Positions 25,227 through 33,325 of a stretch of 64,000 nt of DNA are shown here, in pieces; within the stretch, counting starts at the first letter, position 1, and every line of letters begins with the position of its first letter. Location of the stretch: positions 56,642-120,641 of the forward strand of contig JBJKSB010000089.1 of NCBI GenBank assembly GCA_046704385.1, written 5' to 3'. The stretch comes from GH45 sp046704385 (GTDB taxonomy: Bacteria; Bacteroidota; Bacteroidia; Bacteroidales; SZUA-534). The notes below the pieces were generated by a model. It made no database searches and was not told the origin of the DNA. It saw only the letters and a program-made list of their open reading frames with translations. Made by a program: the position numbers and the translations under genes.

Positions 25227-26750
25227 ATGAAAAACAAAAAAGCTCTTTTAATGATTTTAGACGGTTGGGGAATCGGTGATAAATCGAAATCGGATGTGAT
25301 AGCAACTGTCGGGGCTCCAAATATTGAAAATTTAGAGAAAAATTTTCCAAACGCCCAATTACTTACAAGTGGTGAAAATGTGGGTTTGCCCGATGGACAA
25401 ATGGGTAACTCAGAAGTTGGTCACCTTAATATTGGTGCCGGAAGAGTGGTTTACCAGGATTTGGTTCGGATTAACCTGGCTATCCGTGATAATTCAATCG
25501 CTAAAAACGAAGTTATTCTTGATGCCTATAATTATGCAAAGCATAATAACAAAGCAGTTCATTTTCTTGGTTTAATTGGTCCTGGCGGAGTACACGCCAT
25601 GAGTGAGCATTTATTGGCTCTGGCTGATTTAACTGCCGATTACGGACTGGAAAAAGTGTACATTCATGCTTTAACTGATGGTCGGGATACCGATCCAAGA
25701 AGTGGGTTGGGATTCATGAAAACCGTGGTTGATCATATTGAAGGATCAAAAGTAAAGGTAGCTTCGTTAATTGGCCGTTACTACACCATGGATCGCGATA
25801 AGCGCTGGGAACGGGTTAAGGAAGGTTACGATTTAATGGTAAATGGTGCCGGTAAAAAATCGACCGATATATTAAAGTCTATTCAGGAATCGTATGCCGA
25901 GGGCGTAACAGATGAATTCATTAAACCGGTTGTAATGGTCGATGATAACAATCAGCCAGTAGGTACCATTAAAGAAGGAGACGTGGTTTTCTGTTTCAAT
26001 TTCCGGACCGACCGGTTACGTCAGATTACCACCGTACTGACCCAAACTGACATGCCCGACTTTGGTATGAAAACCATTCCGTTGCATTATGTTACTATGA
26101 CTACTTATGATGAGAATTTCAAAGGTATTCGTGTTGCTTTTACCAAAGACAATGTACAGAACACTATTGGCGAAGTGGTGTCAAAAACGGGATTAAAACA
26201 AATAAGAATTGCTGAAACTGAAAAATATGCTCACGTAACTTTTTTTATGAATGGTGGTCGCGAAGAAGAATTTCCGGGTGAAAAACGGATATTGATAAAT
26301 TCGCCAAAAGTAGCAACCTACGATTTGCAGCCTGAAATGAGCGCCTACCTGGTTAAAGATGCTATTGTAGCTGAATTAAATAAGGGCGAGGTTGATTTTG
26401 TAGCATTGAATTTTGCCAATGGCGATATGGTTGGACATACCGGTATTTACGAAGCAATAAGCAAAGCCGTGAAAGCTGTTGACGAATGTGTGGGTGAAGT
26501 AGTTGCTGCTGCCCGCAACAATGGTTACGATGTGGTAATAATTGCCGACCACGGAAACGCAGATAATGCTGTTAATGCTGATGGTTCTCCAAATACAGCG
26601 CACTCATTGAATCCAGTTCCAATTATTGTGGTTTCTGATCAGGTGACAAAAGTGGAGAATGGAATTCTGGCTGATGTTGCACCCACACTGCTTACTTTAA
26701 TGGGATTGGAAATTCCGGAAGAAATGACAGGAAAAGTTTTAGTTAGCTAA
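25227..26750 (+). CDS. gpmI: 2,3-bisphosphoglycerate-independent phosphoglycerate mutase
   Basis: Glycolytic and gluconeogenic interconversion of 3- and 2-phosphoglycerate with two Mn ions. MILDGWGIGD supplies a metal aspartate, the phospho-serine is Ser62 in GNSEVGHLNIGAGRVVYQDL, and HALTDGRDTDP, RYYTMDRDKRW and IADHGNADNA complete the site. Length 507 aa is typical. It has its own promoter and terminator. Confidence 0.97.
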   Translation: MKNKKALLMILDGWGIGDKSKSDVIATVGAPNIENLEKNFPNAQLLTSGENVGLPDGQMGNSEVGHLNIGAGRVVYQDLVRINLAIRDNSIAKNEVILDAYNYAKHNNKAVHFLGLIGPGGVHAMSEHLLALADLTADYGLEKVYIHALTDGRDTDPRSGLGFMKTVVDHIEGSKVKVASLIGRYYTMDRDKRWERVKEGYDLMVNGAGKKSTDILKSIQESYAEGVTDEFIKPVVMVDDNNQPVGTIKEGDVVFCFNFRTDRLRQITTVLTQTDMPDFGMKTIPLHYVTMTTYDENFKGIRVAFTKDNVQNTIGEVVSKTGLKQIRIAETEKYAHVTFFMNGGREEEFPGEKRILINSPKVATYDLQPEMSAYLVKDAIVAELNKGEVDFVALNFANGDMVGHTGIYEAISKAVKAVDECVGEVVAAARNNGYDVVIIADHGNADNAVNADGSPNTAHSLNPVPIIVVSDQVTKVENGILADVAPTLLTLMGLEIPEEMTGKVLVS

Positions 26751-26772
26751 CCATTAAAATTTTAAACTGAGA

Positions 26773-26802
26773 AACCCTCATTGGAAATAGTGGGGGTTTT
26801 TT
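26773..26802 (+). terminator. Intrinsic terminator after gpmI
   Basis: AACCCTCATT/AGTGGGGGTT stem with G-T pairs, followed by six T residues; it also abuts the end of the convergent patatin gene. Confidence 0.75.
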
Positions 26803-26808
26803 ATGAAA

Positions 26809-27867
26809 TTATTTTTCCTTCTTCATTTTAAGATAATCTTCCAGTAAAACCGGGTTATTCTTTTTTGCCCATGCAGAGGTTAGGGTATACTGTTCTTCAA
26901 GTTTATCGAAATTAAATAGCATAAAGTCTGCTTCATAATCCGGAATCCATATGTAAGTGATGGGTACTAAATTTGGGGCATCTACAGTATAGGCTTCAAG
27001 GCGCCTTAAAATTCCCTTGCTCAATATGCCTTCAAGTGAAACATCCATTTTATCAAACACGCCTTTGTCATTAATACCAAACCCTTTTAACTCTTCGCTA
27101 ATTTCGGGGGTTTTGTCGCTCTTTCTGCTTATAATATAGACTTTTTTTACACCCTGACCCCGGTATCTTTCAAACTCAAGCAAAGCCTGATATGGCACAT
27201 GATCTTCACCAATACCGCCATCAACGTACTCAACGTCGGGAATAGTTTTAACATTACGTATATGTACGGGCGGAAACACAATAGGAAATGCGGAAGAGGC
27301 CATTAAAATATCAACAAGGTTTAAGCTTGTATCGGTTTCTTCATTTATTGGAACATTGCTCATGCGATAAACCTTTTTTTCAAGACCTACATCTTCAATA
27401 TGAGTAAATGAAATTGAAGTGGGAATCGGCAGGTCGCCAATGCTTTTATACCCTAGTTTATCTTCAATAATTTTTGTGTATAAATTTCGGGCAGGTTCTG
27501 TATTCACGGGTAGTTTTTTATCTTCTTTAATAAAAACGTCGTTGTTTTTTAAACTGTCCAAAATGGTTTTATACTCGTTCCAGGTCAGCTTGTGGCTCTT
27601 TATTCCGTTTAGGATAATCGCATTTAAGGCTCCCGAACTGACACCTGAAATAAAGACCAAATCATCCAGTAAACCCCGGTTATCCAACTCTTCCATTAAT
27701 GCGGCTTCCTGGGGAATTCTTGCTGCTGCACCTGTCATTAATATGGCAATACCACTTCTTGGTTTTGAAAAATTTTCTTCATGGTCTTCCGATTTTGGAA
27801 TGTTAAAAAATGCTACAATGCCTGAAATTACAATCAGAACAGTCAATATCACGGCAAACTTTTTCAT
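26809..27867 (-). CDS. Patatin-like phospholipase, membrane anchored
   Basis: Acyl hydrolase of the patatin fold. The nucleophile elbow is GVSSG (Ser77) in FISGVSSGALNAI, and the dyad aspartate is in EYVDGGIGEDHVPY. The usual glycine-rich oxyanion loop is altered to LMTGAAARIPQEAAL. An N-terminal hydrophobic helix (VILTVLIVISGIVAFF) suggests anchoring in the inner membrane or secretion. The start at 27867 places this helix at the N-terminus; the frame also opens at 27900. Substrate unknown. Confidence 0.87.
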   Translation of the reverse strand: MKKFAVILTVLIVISGIVAFFNIPKSEDHEENFSKPRSGIAILMTGAAARIPQEAALMEELDNRGLLDDLVFISGVSSGALNAIILNGIKSHKLTWNEYKTILDSLKNNDVFIKEDKKLPVNTEPARNLYTKIIEDKLGYKSIGDLPIPTSISFTHIEDVGLEKKVYRMSNVPINEETDTSLNLVDILMASSAFPIVFPPVHIRNVKTIPDVEYVDGGIGEDHVPYQALLEFERYRGQGVKKVYIISRKSDKTPEISEELKGFGINDKGVFDKMDVSLEGILSKGILRRLEAYTVDAPNLVPITYIWIPDYEADFMLFNFDKLEEQYTLTSAWAKKNNPVLLEDYLKMKKEK

Positions 27868-28005
27868 AATGGAACAAAATTGTTGAATAAAATGATTCAT
27901 AAAACCAAACGGTTGAAAATGTTAATTATATTACTACAGAACTAAATTGCTACAATAGGTGTGTTTAAATTAATCAATTTTTTTGACATTTAAATTCTGA
28001 AAATT

Positions 28006-28031
28006 TGTAACAACAAAAATAACCGGTCGTC
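28006..28031 (+). promoter_or_regulatory. Putative ECF-type promoter of the first DUF2807 gene
   Basis: TGTAACAAC, nine bases, CGGTCGTC, 43 bases before the ATG at 28075. The same two blocks with the same spacing precede the second DUF2807 gene. A -35 with AAC and a -10 with CGTC about 16 bases apart is the general form read by ECF sigma factors; which sigma factor is unknown. Confidence 0.6.
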
Positions 28032-28074
28032 ATTGTTATGAAATTAATAAACAATAAACTTAATACCGCATGTT

Positions 28075-28770
28075 ATGAAAACCTTTAAGAAAATTCTCCC
28101 TTTATTGATTATGGTCTTTGCGATTACCCTGGTATCTGCCCAGGATAAAACCGAAGTACGCAACGTAACAGGATTCTCAGGCATCGATGTCCGTGAAGGC
28201 ATCAAACTGGAATTAACCTATGGCGACAAAGAATATGTAGAAGTAACTGCTGACGAAGAATATATAGACCGGGTTGTTACTGAAGTTAGCGGCAGCACAC
28301 TCGAAGTTTATATAAAAGGAAATAATTGGAACAGCTGGCATAAGGAAATTCTTGTGAAAGTAACAGCTAAAAAAGTGGAGTCTATTGATGTAAGTAGTGG
28401 AGCATCACTAATCACCCAAAATTTAATTGAGAGTGAAACCCTGAAAATGAACGTAAGTTCAGGGGCCAGTATGAAAGTAGCTTTTAAAGCTCCTAATGCT
28501 TCCTGTAAATCAACCAGCGGTGCCACCGCCCGATTAAAAGGTGTTGCAAAATATTTTGATGTAGAAGCCAATAGTGGTGCAAGTTTGCATGCAAGTGAGG
28601 TAAAAGCATTTAAAGTAAAAGCTGAAGCCTCAAGCGGGGCTAATGTTTCAGTAGAGGTTGAAGACGATTTTACAGCCGATGCAAGTTCGGGTGGTTCCAT
28701 TAAATACAGCGGAAGTCCAAAAACTGTTGATATTGAAAAATCATCGGGAGGAAGTGTTCATAAGGACTAA
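28075..28770 (+). CDS. DUF2807 (head GIN domain) secreted protein 1
   Basis: Signal peptide (ILPLLIMVFAITLVSAQ) and then a DUF2807 fold: VRNVTGFSGIDVREGIKLEL and YVEVTADEEYIDRV, followed by a repetitive C-terminal half expected to form a beta-helix. Each turn carries a small motif, SSGAS, NSGAS, SSGAN or SSGGS, about every 20-25 residues. Such proteins have been called putative autotransporter adhesins, but no function is established. A paralogue follows 165 bases downstream. Export to the periplasm or outer membrane is expected. Confidence 0.88.
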   Translation: MKTFKKILPLLIMVFAITLVSAQDKTEVRNVTGFSGIDVREGIKLELTYGDKEYVEVTADEEYIDRVVTEVSGSTLEVYIKGNNWNSWHKEILVKVTAKKVESIDVSSGASLITQNLIESETLKMNVSSGASMKVAFKAPNASCKSTSGATARLKGVAKYFDVEANSGASLHASEVKAFKVKAEASSGANVSVEVEDDFTADASSGGSIKYSGSPKTVDIEKSSGGSVHKD

Positions 28771-28803
28771 TTTAATCACTATATGAACCCTTATTACTAA
28801 TGG

Positions 28804-28837
28804 TCCCTGTTATTAAACTAAATGACAGGGATTTTTT
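28804..28837 (+). terminator. Intrinsic terminator between the DUF2807 genes
   Basis: TCCCTGT/ACAGGGA stem (extended by ATT/AAT), followed by TTTTTT. It separates the two paralogues into independent transcripts. Confidence 0.88.
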
Positions 28838-28863
28838 GATTTAAGCGATAAAATTTCAAATGA

Positions 28864-28889
28864 TGTAACAACCCTCAAAAACGGTCGTC
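28864..28889 (+). promoter_or_regulatory. Putative ECF-type promoter of the second DUF2807 gene
   Basis: TGTAACAAC, nine bases, CGGTCGTC, ending 45 bases before the ATG at 28935. The blocks match those at 28006-28031 exactly while the spacer and flanks differ. Confidence 0.6.
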
Positions 28890-28934
28890 TTTGATGTGGA
28901 ACAATACAATTAATAACATAAAAATCAACGCATT

Positions 28935-29633
28935 ATGAAACCCTTAAAAAATTTTATGCCCATTATTATAGTAATGTTGGCAATCAGCCTGGTTTCTGCC
29001 CAGGAAAAAACAGAAGTCCGTGATGTAACCGGCTTTTCAGGTATTAAAGTCAGCGAAAGTATTCAAGTGGAACTGACCCTTGGCGACAAGGAATATGTTG
29101 AAGTTACAGCCGATGAAGATATTATTGACCAGGTGCTCACTGAAGTGAATGGTGATGTCTTAAAAATTCATATCAAAGAAAATCATTGGGGGGGATGGAA
29201 TCATAGAGTGCAGGTAAAAGTAACGGCAGTTAATATTAATTCATTAAGTGCCAGCAGCAGTTCTTCGCTTGTAGCAAAGAATGCTGTTAATAGTGAAAAG
29301 ATTGACCTGTCGGTTAGTTCGAGTGCGCACTTAACAGCAACAGTAAATGCCACTGATGTAAGCTGTAAAGCCAGCAGCAGCGGGGATATGGAAGTAGCAG
29401 GTACTACAACAAATTTAGAAGTCTCAGCTAGCAGCAGTGGAGGCATTGATGCTGAAGGACTAAAGGCCAAAAAAGTTGATGCCAGAGTTTCCAGTAGTGC
29501 AAAAATTATTGTTTATGCTGAGGAAGAAATTAATGCGGATGCCAGTTCAAGTGGCCGGATAAAATATGGTGGCAGTCCTAAAATGGTTGACGTTGATCAG
29601 TCGTCGAGTGGAAGTGTGCACAAAATAAATTAA
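28935..29633 (+). CDS. DUF2807 (head GIN domain) secreted protein 2
   Basis: Tandem paralogue of the preceding gene with the same signal peptide style (AISLVSAQ), the same opening EKTEVRDVTGFSGIKVSESI and the same ending SGSVHK. Its repeat turns use SSS motifs (SSSSS, SSSAH, SSSGD, SSSGG, SSSAK, SSSGR) where the first protein uses SGAS. The two are alike in length and domain order but clearly diverged. Exported; function unknown. A shared terminator with the convergent DUF2461 gene follows. Confidence 0.88.
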   Translation: MKPLKNFMPIIIVMLAISLVSAQEKTEVRDVTGFSGIKVSESIQVELTLGDKEYVEVTADEDIIDQVLTEVNGDVLKIHIKENHWGGWNHRVQVKVTAVNINSLSASSSSSLVAKNAVNSEKIDLSVSSSAHLTATVNATDVSCKASSSGDMEVAGTTTNLEVSASSSGGIDAEGLKAKKVDARVSSSAKIIVYAEEEINADASSSGRIKYGGSPKMVDVDQSSSGSVHKIN

Positions 29634-29714
29634 CAACTATAAATATTCAATTTGTGTACGATTAAGAGATTTTGCACAAACATTAAACTCTTAAAACCCG
29701 ATTAAAATATGTGA

Positions 29715-29747
29715 ACCACCTGGCTTTATCTTCCGGGTGGTCTTTTT
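29715..29747. terminator. Bidirectional terminator
   Basis: ACCACCTGG/CCGGGTGGT stem (one G-T pair) with T run on the plus strand; it sits between the convergent DUF2807 and DUF2461 genes. Confidence 0.82.
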
Positions 29748-30420
29748 ATAAATTAGCATCTTCAATAATGGTATTTATTAACCGGTTTAACGGATACATA
29801 GCTTTGTGAATCTGAACCAGTTTCTCCATCAGGTGGTCGCTTTCAATATCTTTACGGGAAAGTTCTCCAATGGCAACATAACTTTTATATTTTATGAGGT
29901 CGATATGTTCAAAATCCTTGGGAAATCCCTTTGGTGCCGTTTTCAGTTTATCCTGATTCGACAGACCCTTGAAATATTTAGAAAACTCTTTGTCATTAAT
30001 AATTTCAAGAAGTTCTTCAGGGACCTGGTAAAATTCATTACGAAGGGCTTTTAAAATTTCGGGATCGGGCATGTAAATACCTCCTCCCGTTATGCTGGTA
30101 CCCATGGGTTCAATATGTAAATAAAATCCGGCCAGGCGGCTTTTTCGCCCACCGGGAGAAATATTAGCCCCCAAATGATTTTTATAAGGAGTTTTATCCT
30201 TTGAAAACCTGGTATCACGATAAATCCGGTATACACAGTCTTTTGCTCTTATGCCCGTTAATAAAGGGTCGGTTTGGGCCAGATAAGGTATTAAATCATC
30301 AACAAACTTGTTGAAATCGTTAAAAGCGGCCTGATATTGCATTTTATTCCGGGTAAACCAATCCCTGTTATTATTGTTGTATAATTGGGTTAAAAAAGGA
30401 ATGACATTTTCATTAAGCAT
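29746..30420 (-). CDS. DUF2461 domain protein
   Basis: Conserved protein of unknown function. The DUF2461 core is plain: NNNNRDWFTRNKMQYQAAFN, VYRIYRDTRFSKDKTPYKNH and GFYLHIEPMGTSITGGGIYM. No signal peptide or membrane helix, so cytosolic. Length 224 aa fits the family (TIGR02453). The context (ends head-on with DUF2807, starts divergent to ispD) gives no clue to role. Confidence 0.93.
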   Translation of the reverse strand: MLNENVIPFLTQLYNNNNRDWFTRNKMQYQAAFNDFNKFVDDLIPYLAQTDPLLTGIRAKDCVYRIYRDTRFSKDKTPYKNHLGANISPGGRKSRLAGFYLHIEPMGTSITGGGIYMPDPEILKALRNEFYQVPEELLEIINDKEFSKYFKGLSNQDKLKTAPKGFPKDFEHIDLIKYKSYVAIGELSRKDIESDHLMEKLVQIHKAMYPLNRLINTIIEDANL

Positions 30421-30540
30421 AAGCGTTGGTTTTATTTATCGATAAAATTAATATAATTACACAATTGTGTGCCAGAAAAAGCAATTGCATTTCGGGGGTA
30501 CTTTGATAAAATTCGTAGTTTTGAGATACAAATAAAACAT

Positions 30541-31212
30541 ATGACACCAAGACAGAAAATTGCCATTATTGTAGCTGGAGGAAGCGGGCGCAGAATGGGT
30601 AAAGAAATTCCCAAACAATTTATCGAAATACATGGGAAACCGATACTTATGCATACCCTTAGCCGGTTTTTTGAAGCCGATCCTGCTATTCAGTTAATCG
30701 TGGTGCTTCCTGAAAGCCAGCATGAATATTGGAAGAACCTGGTTGCAGAGTATAATTTTAACATCAAACACGCTGTAGTAAAAGGCGGCGTTGAACGTTT
30801 TTTTTCTGTTTTTAACGGACTCCAATCTGTTACAGAAAATTCTCTGGTTGCTATACATGATGGTGTCCGGCCATTGGTTTCAGTTGAAACTATTGTCAAA
30901 TGCTTTCAAACGGCAGCCGATCAGGGAAATGCCATACCTGTAATTCCGGCCATGGAATCTATCCGTAAAGTGATTGATAATAAAAGTAAAGCAGTTAACA
31001 GAGATCGTTATTTTATGGTTCAAACTCCACAGGTTTTTCAATCGGAAATTATCTTAAAAGCTTACCAACAGGAATACGACTGTAATTTTACTGATGATGC
31101 AAGTGTAATTGAAAAAGCAGGGTACATGGTTCATTTGGTTGAAGGAAATGTGGAGAATATTAAAATTACTCGTCCGGTCGATCTTAAAATTGCAGAGGCA
31201 CTTTTTGAATAG
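30541..31212 (+). CDS. ispD: 2-C-methyl-D-erythritol 4-phosphate cytidylyltransferase
   Basis: MEP pathway enzyme that forms CDP-ME for isoprenoids. Nucleotide-binding signature IIVAGGSGRRMGKEIPKQF near the N-terminus, then VAIHDGVRPLVS and RYFMVQTPQVFQ, then DDASVIEKAG. Start at 30541 (MTPRQKIAIIVAGG) gives 223 aa; the frame is open upstream to 30469 but does not fit the family. dxs, the first MEP enzyme, follows on the same strand after 154 bases. Confidence 0.95.
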   Translation: MTPRQKIAIIVAGGSGRRMGKEIPKQFIEIHGKPILMHTLSRFFEADPAIQLIVVLPESQHEYWKNLVAEYNFNIKHAVVKGGVERFFSVFNGLQSVTENSLVAIHDGVRPLVSVETIVKCFQTAADQGNAIPVIPAMESIRKVIDNKSKAVNRDRYFMVQTPQVFQSEIILKAYQQEYDCNFTDDASVIEKAGYMVHLVEGNVENIKITRPVDLKIAEALFE

Positions 31213-31336
31213 TACTGAAAATAAAATCGAAAGGAAACAACAACAAATTAAAATATTCGTTACCCGTATAACCCTTTTGGTCAAAAACATATACAGCTTA
31301 TAATTTAATAGCTGACACTAAAGGGTAAATAATTGT

Positions 31337-31344
31337 TATATTTG
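31337..31344 (+). promoter_or_regulatory. Putative -7 element of dxs
   Basis: TATATTTG matches TAnnTTTG 22 bases before the dxs ATG. An AAAGGAG ribosome-binding sequence follows at 31357-31363, unusual for Bacteroidota. No -33 TTTG was found at the right distance. Confidence 0.5.
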
Positions 31345-31366
31345 CATACAATTTTCAAAGGAGAAT

Positions 31367-33319
31367 ATGGAACAGTCACAGGTTGCGGGAAAATTGCTTT
31401 CGAAAATTAACAGTCCGGATGATCTTAAAAAACTGTCACCCTTACAATTAATACAGGTTAGCAATGAATTACGTCAGTTCATAATTGATGTGGTGTGTGA
31501 ACACCCCGGACATTTTGGGGCCAGCCTTGGTGTAGTGGAATTAACCGTGGCGCTGCATTATGTTTTTAATACTCCTTATGATCAAATTGTTTGGGATGTT
31601 GGTCATCAGGCTTATGGTCACAAAATACTTACAGGTCGTCGCGACCGTTTTCATACCAACCGGAAATTAAATGGTATCAGCGGTTTTCCTAACCGATTTG
31701 AAAGTGTTTACGATCCTTTTGGTGTAGGACATTCATCCACTTCAATTTCAGCAGCTTTAGGGCTTGCTGTTGCTTCGAAAAAGAAGAATGAAGACAACCG
31801 CCAGGTAGTGGCAGTTATAGGCGATGGTGCTCTTACCGGAGGCCTGGCCTTTGAAGGTTTGAATAATGCCGGTGTGCAAAAATCGAATCTACTGGTTATT
31901 CTGAATGACAATGATATGGCGATCGACCCAAATGTGGGGGCCTTTAAAGAATACCTGGTAGATATTACCACCTCAAAAGCTTATAACCGTTTAAAAGACG
32001 ATGTATGGCATATTTTGGGAAAACTTAACCGTTTTGGACCCAATACGCAAGCGTTAATTCAGAAAATTGAAAATGGTGTCAAATCCATTCTCATGAAGCA
32101 AAGTAATTTTTTTGAAGCTATGAATTTCCGCTATTTTGGTCCGGTTGATGGTCACGATGTAGTTTATCTGACAAAAGTGCTTGAGGATTTGAAAACCATT
32201 TCAGGTCCAAAAATACTACATATTAAAACCATAAAAGGTAAAGGTTTTAAACAGGCCGAACTTGATCAGACTACGTGGCATGCCCCTGGCCCGTTTGATA
32301 AAAATACCGGAGAGTTAATTAAAGGCAGCTCTGATAAACCAGTTCCACCAAGATTTCAGGATGTATTTGGCCATACTTTGCTCGAATTGGCAAAACAAAA
32401 CGAAAAAATAGTGGGTGTTACCCCGGCCATGCCTACCGGATGCAGTTTAAATATCATGATGGAAGCCATGCCTGATCGTACTTTTGATGTAGGAATTGCC
32501 GAGCAGCACGCGGTTACTTTTTCTGCTGGTATGGCTGCACAGGGATTGCTACCGTTCTGCAATATTTATTCGAGTTTTATGCAGCGGGCTTTCGACCAGG
32601 TAATTCACGATGTAGCCATTCAAAAATTACCGGTGGTTTTCTGTCTCGATCGGGGAGGATTGGTTGGAGCCGACGGACCTACTCACCATGGAGCTTATGA
32701 TATGGCTTATTTACGTTGCATACCCAACATGATTGTGGCTGCTCCCATGGATGAAGTGGAACTCAGAAATATGATGTACACGGCACAATTGAAAAACTAT
32801 GGGCCTTTCTCTATAAGATACCCCAGGGGGCGAGGAATGATTACCGATTGGAAACAACCTTTTGAAGCCATTGAGATTGGTAAATCCAGAGTATTGCACG
32901 AAGGATCGGATGTAGCTATACTGACCATCGGAAATACAGGAATTTTTGTAAAGGAAATTGAAGATCGTTTATCTGAGAATAATATAGATTACATACATAT
33001 TGACATGCGCTTTGTAAAACCGCTGGATGAAGTGCGACTACATGAAGTATTTAAAAAATTCAAGAAAGTAATTACAGTTGAGGATGGTACGTTGCAAGGA
33101 GGTTTTGGCAGTGCTGTCCTTGAATTTATGTCAACACATGGATATACGGTACAGATTAAACGTTTAGGCATACCCGACAAATTTATAGAACAAGGCACAC
33201 CTGAACAATTACATGCCTTATGCGGATATGGGTCTGAAGGTATACTGGATACAATACTTTCGATGGCAAATGCGGTTCAGATGCAACAACCGGCTTCAAA
33301 AAAAACGGTAAATTCCTGA
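31367..33319 (+). CDS. dxs: 1-deoxy-D-xylulose-5-phosphate synthase
   Basis: Thiamine diphosphate enzyme that starts the MEP pathway from pyruvate and glyceraldehyde-3-phosphate. Motifs: HFGASLGVVELTVALHYVF, VWDVGHQAYGHKILTGR, the ThDP motif IGDGALTGG ... LNDNDMAI, the catalytic glutamate region FDVGIAEQHAVTFSAG, and DRGGLVGADGPTHHG. Length 650 aa is normal for Bacteroidota. Pairs functionally with ispD upstream. Confidence 0.97.
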   Translation: MEQSQVAGKLLSKINSPDDLKKLSPLQLIQVSNELRQFIIDVVCEHPGHFGASLGVVELTVALHYVFNTPYDQIVWDVGHQAYGHKILTGRRDRFHTNRKLNGISGFPNRFESVYDPFGVGHSSTSISAALGLAVASKKKNEDNRQVVAVIGDGALTGGLAFEGLNNAGVQKSNLLVILNDNDMAIDPNVGAFKEYLVDITTSKAYNRLKDDVWHILGKLNRFGPNTQALIQKIENGVKSILMKQSNFFEAMNFRYFGPVDGHDVVYLTKVLEDLKTISGPKILHIKTIKGKGFKQAELDQTTWHAPGPFDKNTGELIKGSSDKPVPPRFQDVFGHTLLELAKQNEKIVGVTPAMPTGCSLNIMMEAMPDRTFDVGIAEQHAVTFSAGMAAQGLLPFCNIYSSFMQRAFDQVIHDVAIQKLPVVFCLDRGGLVGADGPTHHGAYDMAYLRCIPNMIVAAPMDEVELRNMMYTAQLKNYGPFSIRYPRGRGMITDWKQPFEAIEIGKSRVLHEGSDVAILTIGNTGIFVKEIEDRLSENNIDYIHIDMRFVKPLDEVRLHEVFKKFKKVITVEDGTLQGGFGSAVLEFMSTHGYTVQIKRLGIPDKFIEQGTPEQLHALCGYGSEGILDTILSMANAVQMQQPASKKTVNS

Positions 33320-33325
33320 TTCGTT

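Noticed and set aside
27419..27886. A 155-aa plus-strand open frame opposite the patatin-like gene
   Set aside because: It is antisense to a protein with an intact GxSxG and DGG motif and has no recognisable features.
28308..28700. A 130-aa open frame on the minus strand opposite DUF2807 gene 1
   Set aside because: It is a mirror of the biased Ser/Gly/Ala repeat codons of the real gene and has no motif, signal or start context of its own; the same holds for the frame at 29201-29470.
28075..29633. The periodic Ser/Gly repeats as a DNA repeat array or CRISPR
   Set aside because: The periodicity is in the protein (beta-helix turns) with variable DNA spacing, inside intact reading frames; no CRISPR array was seen anywhere in the window.
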